Below, piece after piece: positions 1 through 5,632 of a DNA stretch of 6,034 nucleotides. The notes under the pieces are model-generated. The model had not been told where the DNA came from. It made no database searches and worked only from the letters and a program-made list of their open reading frames with translations. Every line of letters starts with the position of its first letter. Position 1 is the stretch's first letter. The position numbers and the translations under genes are program-made. The DNA comes from Ignavibacteriales bacterium (GTDB taxonomy: Bacteria; Bacteroidota; Ignavibacteria; UBA10030; SZUA-254), in the NCBI GenBank assembly GCA_016207985.1, contig JACQYX010000119.1, positions 1,600 through 7,633 on the forward strand, read 5' to 3'.

Positions 1-10
1 ATTATTAGTT

Positions 11-15
11 AAGGA
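11..15 (+). promoter_or_regulatory. Ribosome binding site that decides the start of the metallo-hydrolase gene
   Basis: An AAGGA Shine-Dalgarno match ends 8 bases before the ATG at 24. A first in-frame ATG at 15 overlaps this site and would add three residues (MNI) in front of the signal peptide. The spacing therefore favours the ATG at 24. No promoter can be judged because only 10 bases precede the site in the window. Confidence 0.6.
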
Positions 16-23
16 TGAACATC

Positions 24-749
24 ATGAAAAAACTATTCTTCATATCGTTAATGATTCTTGTGGTAGTTTTAGAATCTGCAGGGCAGACCAAATTTGGGAG
101 CGATGTATTTAAAACTTCCGCTGGGAAATTGACGATAACTTTTATCGGGCATGGAACGCTGATGTTCGAGCTAAAAGGTAAAATCATTCATGTCGATCCG
201 TGGACCGATCTCACCGATTACACAAAGATGCCCAAAGCGGATATCATACTGATTACCCATCATCATCAGGATCACCTCGACGCGAATGCAATTACGGCTC
301 TATCGAAAGAAGGGACACAAATTATTCTTACCGGTGCTGCCTTCGATGTGTTGAAGAAGGGCAGCGTGATGAAAAACGGTGACAAGAAGGTTATTGGCGG
401 AATTGAAATCGAAGCCGTGCCTGCTTACAATACGACCGAAGGTCGGGATAAATATCACCCGAAAGGCAGAGATAACGGATACATTCTTACGATTGGTACG
501 AAGAGAATTTATATCGCCGGCGATACGGAAAATATTCCTGAGATGGCAGCTATAAAAAATATCGACATAGCTTTCCTACCGATGAACCAGCCGTATACGA
601 TGCTTCCTGAGCAGGTTGCGAATGCTGCCAATAAAATTAAACCTAAGATATTATACCCATATCACTACGGCGACACTAATGTCTCGAAATTGAAAACACT
701 ATTGGCAAAGAACCGTGATATTGAACTTCGGATCAGGGCGTTGAAGTAA
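24..749 (+). CDS. Exported metallo-beta-lactamase-fold metal-dependent hydrolase (UlaG-like)
   Basis: Numbered from the ATG at 24 (241 residues). Residues 1-20 form a signal peptide: KK, a hydrophobic core, then a small-residue cleavage region around SAG. No lipobox Cys is seen, so the product is probably periplasmic. The mature part has the MBL-superfamily metal ligands: the HxHxDH motif at 79-84 (H79, H81, D83, H84), H145, D167 in a GDT motif and H214 near the end. The preceding GHGTLMFEL and HVDPW segments are typical of the UlaG/YcbL-like branch, which includes the PhnP- and NAPE-PLD-like hydrolases. All expected ligands are present, so it should be an active two-metal hydrolase. The substrate cannot be read from the sequence; phosphoesters, lactones and N-acyl phospholipids are all cleaved by relatives. 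It converges on the response regulator gene with 103 bp between the stop codons, and I see no clear hairpin terminator there. The family call is firm; the specific activity is unknown. Confidence 0.88.
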   Translation: MKKLFFISLMILVVVLESAGQTKFGSDVFKTSAGKLTITFIGHGTLMFELKGKIIHVDPWTDLTDYTKMPKADIILITHHHQDHLDANAITALSKEGTQIILTGAAFDVLKKGSVMKNGDKKVIGGIEIEAVPAYNTTEGRDKYHPKGRDNGYILTIGTKRIYIAGDTENIPEMAAIKNIDIAFLPMNQPYTMLPEQVANAANKIKPKILYPYHYGDTNVSKLKTLLAKNRDIELRIRALK

Positions 750-852
750 TCATTTTATAAATGAAAGACACACGATGTTACTGAAGCGAAAGATATCAAG
801 CATTTATACACGTAGAAACTGAGAGGAATGTCGGACATCTGCTAACATATAG

Positions 853-1680
853 CTACCTTCCCAGTACTTGCTTGATTGTATTTAGAAGATCGGGGCGCAT
901 GAACGGTTTTCCGATGAAGTCATCCGCACCCAGCATTTTCGATTCAACGGCAAGTTTCAATTCCGAATATGCAGTCAGCATAATTACTTTTGTGGGGAGT
1001 GAATTCTCTCTGATAAATTTCAACACACCAAAGCCGGAAACGTTGGGCATTATAATGTCTAATAAGGCGAGGTTAAATCTATCGTTCTGAAGAAGAGCTA
1101 TTGCCTCAGCTCCATCGGATGCGGTTGAAATATTATATCCTTCCTCAGAAAGCATGTCCTTCAGAAGAAATCTTATTGCATCATCGTCGTCCACTATAAG
1201 AATATGAACTTTAGTGTGTTCATGATCCACATTCACATTTTCGTTCGGTTGATTGTTGGTTATCAGGATTTCTTCAGGTGATTTTTTTTCAGAACAAGTA
1301 AAACTCCCACCCCTTTCTATCGGTGTTGTTAGATGTTGAATGAGAGAGATTATTTCTGTTATGGGAGATGCTTTGCTTAGGAAAGCGCTGTTCCTGAGAG
1401 ATTTTATCGAACCTAACGTATCTTCATCTCCATAAGCAGAGATGAAGAGGAAAGGAATATCCTCATAGGCTGGAATTTCTCTTGTTGCCTTACAAAAATT
1501 AATTCCATCCATTCTATGCATGTGAAGATCTGATATAATAAGATCAACCTTATTGTTTGAAATGCCCTTTAAACCATCCACGCCGTCTTCAGCGAGAAAG
1601 ATTATAAAGCCTTTGTTCTCAAGAAAATCTTTTACAAGAGTCCGAAAAGAAAACTCATCGTCTACGAGAAGTATATTCAT
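853..1680 (-). CDS. Response regulator with two receiver domains and no output domain
   Basis: This 275-residue protein is two CheY-like receiver domains joined by a polar linker. REC1 covers about 1-118: acidic pair D7/D8, phospho-acceptor D51 in SDLHM, S81, and K103. REC2 covers about 157-275: acidic pair D164/D165, D208 in LLDIIMP, T236 and K258-P259. The linker (about 119-156) is rich in Glu, Asn and Ser and contains no recognisable domain. REC2 has every canonical residue. In REC1 the proline that normally follows the lysine is Ala (K103-A104), but the phosphorylation site is intact. With no DNA-binding, cyclase or kinase domain, it should act through protein contacts, for example in a phosphorelay or by binding a partner. 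No histidine kinase gene lies in the window. The ATG is not preceded by a good Shine-Dalgarno site. The AT-rich 143-bp gap upstream (1681-1823) is the likely place for its promoter, though no consensus stands out. Confidence 0.9.
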   Translation of the reverse strand: MNILLVDDEFSFRTLVKDFLENKGFIIFLAEDGVDGLKGISNNKVDLIISDLHMHRMDGINFCKATREIPAYEDIPFLFISAYGDEDTLGSIKSLRNSAFLSKASPITEIISLIQHLTTPIERGGSFTCSEKKSPEEILITNNQPNENVNVDHEHTKVHILIVDDDDAIRFLLKDMLSEEGYNISTASDGAEAIALLQNDRFNLALLDIIMPNVSGFGVLKFIRENSLPTKVIMLTAYSELKLAVESKMLGADDFIGKPFMRPDLLNTIKQVLGR

Positions 1681-1823
1681 TGTGTCGTTTTAATGGTATA
1701 TTCAATATGTCTGATCTAATAAATAGAAAAATTTTACGTCAGAAAAAAATAAAATACAAGTACTATTTTTCTTGGTTGGTATTTAATTCTAATAAAGCAG
1801 TATGGAATGTTCATTTTTTAAGA

Positions 1824-2258
1824 TTATCTAAGTTTATACCTCAAACGTAGTACGCCATTCGCATGTTGAGTCGAGATGATTTGAAATTCTCCAATTTCCT
1901 TGGTTGAGGAAACGTGAGAGCCGCTGCACGGACAAGCATCATAATTGCCTATCCGAATAATTCTGATTCGAGATTCAGTTTTATTGGGCAGCTTGCTGAG
2001 ATTGAATTCTTTTTCTGCTTCATTTCGAAGAAGGAATTCTTCGCTAACCTTCAGGTCAGTCTTGATTACCTCGTTTACCTTCCGCTCGATCTCTGCAATC
2101 TCTTCATTCGAGAGGTTTAGTTCAAAGCGATAGTCGATACGTGACTTTTTCTTCTCGATATGTGCATTGATGCATCTGCCGCAATTAAACATGCGATCCA
2201 TCGTTTGGTTGAGGATGTGCTCGGCTGAATGCATCGGTGGATCGTATTCTTTTGACAT
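1824..2258 (-). CDS. alaX: AlaX-type stand-alone alanyl-tRNA editing protein (tRNA_SAD domain)
   Basis: This 144-residue protein matches the second additional domain of alanyl/threonyl-tRNA synthetases, here as a free-standing protein (short AlaX class). Such proteins hydrolyse mischarged aminoacyl-tRNA, usually Ser- or Gly-tRNA(Ala), in trans in the cytoplasm. The zinc and catalytic ligands are visible: HSAEH gives H10 and H14, and the ACPCSGSHV segment gives C111 and H115 (the C-x3-H pair). A charged helical middle (about 50-85) links the two halves, as in the family. The usual HTAxH has Ser for Thr, and the usual CGGTH is CSGSH; both are mild changes that keep the metal ligands. There is no synthetase or C-Ala domain. 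The start codon lies 16 bp beyond the stop of the CDF-like transporter gene, so the two are probably co-transcribed. No good Shine-Dalgarno site precedes the ATG, so translation may be coupled to that gene. Which amino acid is edited cannot be told. Confidence 0.88.
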   Translation of the reverse strand: MSKEYDPPMHSAEHILNQTMDRMFNCGRCINAHIEKKKSRIDYRFELNLSNEEIAEIERKVNEVIKTDLKVSEEFLLRNEAEKEFNLSKLPNKTESRIRIIRIGNYDACPCSGSHVSSTKEIGEFQIISTQHANGVLRLRYKLR

Positions 2259-2274
2259 TATAAACTATGAGTCG

Positions 2275-2928
2275 TTAGTTATGACGACAGGAACAATGCA
2301 TATTATTCTTCGCCTTCTCGAAACACTCTTTACCTTCCCGTAAAGAAAAATATGCGAGTCCAAGCGTCCCGATTGCATCTATGTACGGAATCTTTGTCAA
2401 TTCGTATATCACACTTGCGGTGAGTAAGACGATGGACATATAAACGCAAACCCTTGTGCACTCTGCATCGGCGAGTATCGCATCAGAGTTTAAAGCTTTA
2501 CCTGTTCGTCTCTTCCAATAAATCAAAGCCCACATCACGACGATCGAAATCACCGAGATTATGACTCCCCAGAATGTCGATTCCGGTTTGTGTCCGATAT
2601 ATATGTTGTAAATACCGGTCGTTACAAGTCCAGTAACAAGAATATAAAATGCCACACCGGTGATTCGTAATGCAGATCGTTCGAAATTATCTTTGCATGC
2701 GGTTGGTTCACGCTGTACGCGTATAACCATGTGTGCAATCCCCAGTCCGGACAACGCTTCAATAAAACTATCCACACCGAAACCGAAAAGTGTAAAACTT
2801 TCATCCTGATAACCGAAGTATATTGAGACAAGTCCCTCGATTACATTGTAGACGATTGTAAAGATCGCCAAACTCAGAGCGATTTTGTAAAGTCGTTTTT
2901 CTGTTTGTGGTGTTGAAATCCGGTTCAT
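2275..2928 (-). CDS. CDF-like cation transporter, membrane domain only, with an atypical Cys-x3-Cys metal site
   Basis: This 217-residue membrane protein has about six hydrophobic segments (roughly 17-38, 43-68, 86-111, 118-137, 150-175, 180-197) in the layout of the cation diffusion facilitator fold. Aligning by eye to E. coli YiiP, VDSFIE in helix 2 matches the D45/D49 segment, giving D53 and E57. The ADAECTRVC stretch entering helix 5 matches the segment with H153 and D157, giving C157 and C161. The intramembrane site would thus be Asp, Glu, Cys, Cys. D184 in helix 6 matches the conserved CDF aspartate. The usual cytoplasmic C-terminal domain of about 80-100 residues is missing; the protein ends in a short Cys/His-rich tail (HCSCRH, 211-216). 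This suggests a softer metal than the usual Zn, but the cargo is unknown. The alaX gene follows 16 bp downstream, so the two are probably one transcript. A 113-bp gap separates it from the M55 gene upstream, and no strong ribosome binding site is seen. Confidence 0.8.
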   Translation of the reverse strand: MNRISTPQTEKRLYKIALSLAIFTIVYNVIEGLVSIYFGYQDESFTLFGFGVDSFIEALSGLGIAHMVIRVQREPTACKDNFERSALRITGVAFYILVTGLVTTGIYNIYIGHKPESTFWGVIISVISIVVMWALIYWKRRTGKALNSDAILADAECTRVCVYMSIVLLTASVIYELTKIPYIDAIGTLGLAYFSLREGKECFEKAKNNMHCSCRHN

Positions 2929-3041
2929 ATCCGAATAACGAATTTATAAGGTTTATGGTTCGATTGGATTGCTAACAGATTAATAATCACTTCAGGCGTA
3001 TCGTTTATAATATTCCACCACTTCTTTATTGTGTTTCAACT

Positions 3042-3944
3042 TCAATTCTCTCTTCCCAATACAATTAGGGCGCGAAGGAACTTGAAACCGACGATAAAAT
3101 CATCCGACTCGATCTGGACAGCTCTCGCATCGATTCTCTTCACGTTAGGCAGGAGCATCGCCATATCTGCCTGTGAGCTTCGGAGATATGTCAGCTCGAA
3201 CCGATACGGTGGATTCAATTTATACGGCTTAATCTGTTTATACTTTAATAAGGCATCCTTCACCTGTTGACGTATAATCTGATGCGACTTTTGGAGTGAA
3301 AGTGTTTTTGCCGCATATCTTCCAATACCATCTTTAACTGCAACGGTTGAAATCTTTTCGCCCAAGATTTCCCTCGCTTGCTCGCAAACCGCTTTATCAC
3401 CTGCGATAAGAACAACAGGGACATTAAAGCACCCAGCAACTAATGCATTTATACCAAGCTCAGGCATTTCAATACCGTTAATTTTTATCGAATAAACTGT
3501 CGAGCTTGAAATTGTATGGTCAAGCACTCCATCTTTCGTTCCCGCTTTTGCATGATAACCGAGGAAGATAGCAGCATCGATGTTTTCATCGATTCCTTGC
3601 ATCATGCTTAATGGCTTGGGCGAGCCGGTGATAAGTGTTGCAGAAGAATCGAGGTCGCTTATGAGAATATTTCTCATGTCACCGTGCGAGTCGTTCACGA
3701 TGATTTCTTTTGCACCTGCATCTAATGCCCCGCGCACTGCTGCGTTGACATCTTCCGTCATCCATTTGCGGGCGATGTTATAATCACCACCTGTCCCGCT
3801 AACTTGATCTCCGTGGACAATGCCGGTGATACCTTCCATATCGACAGAGATAAACACTCTGAGAGATTGGGTATAGGATGCACTGACCACCCAAAATGAT
3901 ATAAGCAGTAAAGTTGCGGCTCGTATGTATTTTTTTTGATCCAT
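3042..3944 (-). CDS. Exported M55-family (DppA-type) zinc D-aminopeptidase
   Basis: Numbered from the ATG at 3944 (300 residues). An in-frame ATG at 3959 exists, but it overlaps a perfect GGAGG site placed 8 bases before 3944, so the shorter form is chosen. Residues 1-22 form a signal peptide with a VSAS cleavage region and no lipobox, so the enzyme is probably periplasmic. The mature part shows the SxDxEG motif of M55 (SVDMEG, D35 and E37), then H87 in NDSHGDM, H131 in GYHA, H143 in LDHTISS and E162 in PELGINA. By analogy with Bacillus subtilis DppA, D35, E37, H87, H131 and E162 bind the two zinc ions and H143 is the catalytic histidine. DppA itself is 274 residues, so the extra length is mostly the signal peptide. 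M55 enzymes release D-amino acids, mainly D-Ala, from short peptides, which fits scavenging of cell-wall peptides. Upstream lies the decayed transporter remnant, so this gene probably has its own promoter within the AT-rich 3960-3994 stretch or the remnant. Confidence 0.9.
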   Translation of the reverse strand: MDQKKYIRAATLLLISFWVVSASYTQSLRVFISVDMEGITGIVHGDQVSGTGGDYNIARKWMTEDVNAAVRGALDAGAKEIIVNDSHGDMRNILISDLDSSATLITGSPKPLSMMQGIDENIDAAIFLGYHAKAGTKDGVLDHTISSSTVYSIKINGIEMPELGINALVAGCFNVPVVLIAGDKAVCEQAREILGEKISTVAVKDGIGRYAAKTLSLQKSHQIIRQQVKDALLKYKQIKPYKLNPPYRFELTYLRSSQADMAMLLPNVKRIDARAVQIESDDFIVGFKFLRALIVLGREN

Positions 3945-3952
3945 AAATGTTT

Positions 3953-3957
3953 CCTCC
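3953..3957 (-). promoter_or_regulatory. Strong ribosome binding site that decides the start of the M55 peptidase gene
   Basis: A perfect GGAGG on the - strand lies 8 bases before the ATG at 3944. The longer in-frame ATG at 3959 would place this site inside the coding region and put an acidic stretch (EE) ahead of the lysine-rich signal peptide start, which is unfavourable. It is the best Shine-Dalgarno site in the window. Confidence 0.75.
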
Positions 3958-3994
3958 ATGTTTATTTTTTAAAAAAATATTTTTATTGATGTTG

Positions 3995-4139
3995 TTAAGG
4001 GATAATATGTCCTTCTCGGCTAAGTAACATTCCAAGTCCCTACGCTAACGCTGCGGTTATGATTCCAACGGCAGTCATCTCGTCTCCGCTCTTGATTCAA
4101 CTTTTGCCTGATATACTTCATTTTCAGATTTGTGGACGG
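3995..4139 (-). pseudogene. Decayed, internally deleted second copy of the VIT1/CCC1 transporter gene
   Basis: Two blocks match the intact copy at 5526-6034 in the same orientation. Block 1, 3995-4101, lines up without gaps with 5526-5632 (offset 1531; about 81 of 98 bases identical over 4004-4101). It encodes the last helix and C-terminus, including KSG, EMTAVGII and TAALA, and ends GHIIP-stop against GHILP-stop. Block 2, about 4096-4137, lines up with about 5991-6032 (offset 1895; 27 of 32 identical over 4103-4134) and encodes KSENEVYQAKVE against KSEKEVYQAEIE, part of the Glu-rich metal-binding region. The offset difference means about 364 bp are missing between the blocks, which also shifts the frame. 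In-frame stops occur at 4097-4099 (TGA where the intact copy has Trp) and 4040-4042 (TAG where it has Tyr). No functional product is possible. The remnant runs up to within a few bases of the monooxygenase stop; its true 5' limit is unknown because the intact copy leaves the window. Confidence 0.9.
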
Positions 4140-4142
4140 TGT

Positions 4143-5210
4143 CTACTCGACCGCTTTAAATTCATCAAGAAGAGACTGGATTAATTCTTTAACAGAAGTA
4201 ATACGAGTCGCTTTGAATGCGTTTACCCCTGCGAAAGCATACCCTTTCTCGAAGTTTCCTTTAAGAGCATTTATCAAAGCGGTGATAATGCAATATGGAC
4301 TGCTGGATATTTCGCAAGTCTTGATACATTGAAACGGACATTGTAACGGCTGTTTCTTACCTTGCTTTACTTTCTCGAGAAAATTGCTCATGATCGCGCG
4401 ACCTGGCATTCCAACCGGACTATTAATGATTTCGATATCCTCGCTTTTTGCATCTATATAAGTTTGTTTAAACGCATCGGAGGCATCGCATTCATCTGTA
4501 GTTACAAAGCGTGTTCCCATCTGCACACCCGATGCGCCAAGCTGCATTATGTCGTAAATATCTTTTCCTGTATAAATACCACCGGCTGCAATTACCGGGA
4601 TCGGTTTATTGTATGCATCTTCGATTTGTTTAACTTCGTGGACAACTTCAGGTATCAATTTTTCGAGCGTGTAGTTAGCGTCTTCGATCTGCTCGGGTTT
4701 AAAACCGAGGTGCCCGCCTGCTTTTGGACCTTCAACCACAATAGCATCGGGCAGATAATTATAATTCTTTTTCCATTTCTCACATATAATTTTTGCCGCT
4801 CGTGCCGATGAGACAATTGGGACTAATTTCGTTGTGCTGTCTTTTTTTAGAAATCCAGGCAAGTTAAGTGGGAGTCCAGCTCCGGAAAAAATAATATCCG
4901 CCTTTTCTGCGATAGCAGTTTTTACCATATCGGCAAAGTTCGACATTGCGACCATAATATTTACACCAACAACACCGTAAGTTTTTTCGCGGGCTTTACG
5001 GAGTTCCTCTCGGAGCCCGTGTATGTTTGCCTCTAAAAAATCTTTGGAAGATTCTTTGTACAAAAGTCCCAAACCCGCGCTTGAGATAACACCGACACCG
5101 CCTTCGTTAGCTACTGCTGCTGCCAAACCTGAAAGTGATATTCCGACTCCCATGCCACCCTGTATAAGAGGAATAGGTATATTTAAATTGCCAATTTGTA
5201 ATGATTTCAT
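4143..5210 (-). CDS. Nitronate monooxygenase / 2-nitropropane dioxygenase family FMN enzyme
   Basis: This 355-residue TIM-barrel flavoprotein carries the family landmarks in order: LIQGGMG (16-21), SGAGLP (109-114), EGPKAGGHLG (160-169), IAAGGI (207-212) and MGTRF (231-235). H167 in AGGHLG corresponds to the catalytic histidine of nitronate monooxygenases, and the AAGGI and GTRF loops bind the FMN phosphate. The known reaction is oxidation of alkyl nitronates with O2 to carbonyl compounds and nitrite. The same fold includes the enoyl-ACP reductase FabK, so a fatty-acid role cannot be excluded. An added C-terminal segment holds four cysteines (C291, C295, C299, C307), described under findings. 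No signal peptide or membrane segment is seen, so it is cytoplasmic. The ATG is preceded by AAGGA about 14 bases upstream, which is rather far. A 315-bp gap separates it from the transporter gene upstream, and the transporter remnant abuts its 3' end. The family is certain; the physiological substrate is not. Confidence 0.88.
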   Translation of the reverse strand: MKSLQIGNLNIPIPLIQGGMGVGISLSGLAAAVANEGGVGVISSAGLGLLYKESSKDFLEANIHGLREELRKAREKTYGVVGVNIMVAMSNFADMVKTAIAEKADIIFSGAGLPLNLPGFLKKDSTTKLVPIVSSARAAKIICEKWKKNYNYLPDAIVVEGPKAGGHLGFKPEQIEDANYTLEKLIPEVVHEVKQIEDAYNKPIPVIAAGGIYTGKDIYDIMQLGASGVQMGTRFVTTDECDASDAFKQTYIDAKSEDIEIINSPVGMPGRAIMSNFLEKVKQGKKQPLQCPFQCIKTCEISSSPYCIITALINALKGNFEKGYAFAGVNAFKATRITSVKELIQSLLDEFKAVE

Positions 5211-5525
5211 TCGTTTTAATATTTTCCTTCTTTACAAGATAGTCAAAATCGGGTAGAATAAATAATTAAAGTTGATACATTGCTGATATCGTGATAACTT
5301 TATTGCCGCCTCGATTATTGAACAGGAATTTCTTCAGGGTGATGTTGAGTTATAAAGTTACACATCGCAGCCGCACTGCTTTTTGTATAGGAGGATTAGT
5401 ATTTGATCGGGATATCCTTTGGCGGAACTCTTATCTAATCGGCTATGATCACGATATAATATTTTTGGCAGAAAATCCCAGATGCGTATACTCTGATTCT
5501 TGGCGTTCTTTTGAATGCTATTACA
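5211..5525 (-). other. 315-bp gap between the transporter and the monooxygenase gene; no gene supported
   Basis: I see no convincing gene, RNA or hairpin terminator here. An open frame of 99 codons on the + strand (5291-5590) runs into the transporter gene, and a 55-codon run continues on the - strand in phase after the transporter stop. Neither resembles a known protein. The AT-rich part next to the monooxygenase start (about 5211-5280) is the likely promoter and leader of that gene: on the - strand it holds a TTGACT hexamer about 30 bases before the ATG, but no well-placed -10 box, and a distant AAGGA at 5225-5229. Confidence 0.5.
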
Positions 5526-5632
5526 TCACGGAAGAATATGTCCCGCTGGGCTTAACAGCACTCCAAGTCCGTACGCTAACGCAGCGGTGATGATTCCAAC
5601 AGCAGTCATCTCGGCGCCGCTCTTCAACCAAC
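5526..5632 (-). repeat. Direct-repeat partner of the transporter remnant at 3995-4101
   Basis: The 3' end of the intact transporter gene, stop codon included, aligns gap-free with 3995-4101 in the same orientation at a constant offset of 1531 bases. Identity is about 83% over the part I counted (5535-5632). Together the two copies flank the monooxygenase gene and most of the gap before it. Homology resumes at about 5991-6032 with offset 1895. Confidence 0.88.

Noticed and set aside
828..838. ATGTC-G-GACAT inverted repeat between the two convergent genes, a possible terminator.
   Set aside because: The arms are only 5 bp with a single base between them and no T-run follows, so it cannot form a useful terminator hairpin.
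2992..3041. A short open frame just after the M55 stop (reading KEVVEYYKRYA), suggesting a frameshifted C-terminal extension.
   Set aside because: It lies in another frame, is only about 20 codons long and could be open by chance. The M55 protein already has a full-length family domain.
3969..3988. AT-rich self-complementary stretch (A-run, then TATTTTT) upstream of the M55 gene.
   Set aside because: It has no G/C in the stem, so it is a weak terminator at best. It may only reflect AT-rich promoter DNA.
4362..4811. A 149-codon open frame on the + strand inside the monooxygenase gene.
   Set aside because: It is antisense to a gene with clear family motifs throughout, and its translation is low-quality (Cys/Phe/Ile rich) with no recognisable domain.
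5360..5525. A 55-codon open run continuing in phase after the transporter TGA stop (readthrough or C-terminal extension).
   Set aside because: The decayed paralogue also has a stop codon (TAA) at exactly the same position, so the TGA is a genuine stop. An open run of this length is not rare in DNA of this composition when all frames are considered.
5291..5590. A 99-codon open frame on the + strand.
   Set aside because: It runs about 65 bp into the strongly supported transporter gene on the other strand. Its product resembles nothing I know, and no convincing ribosome binding site precedes its start.
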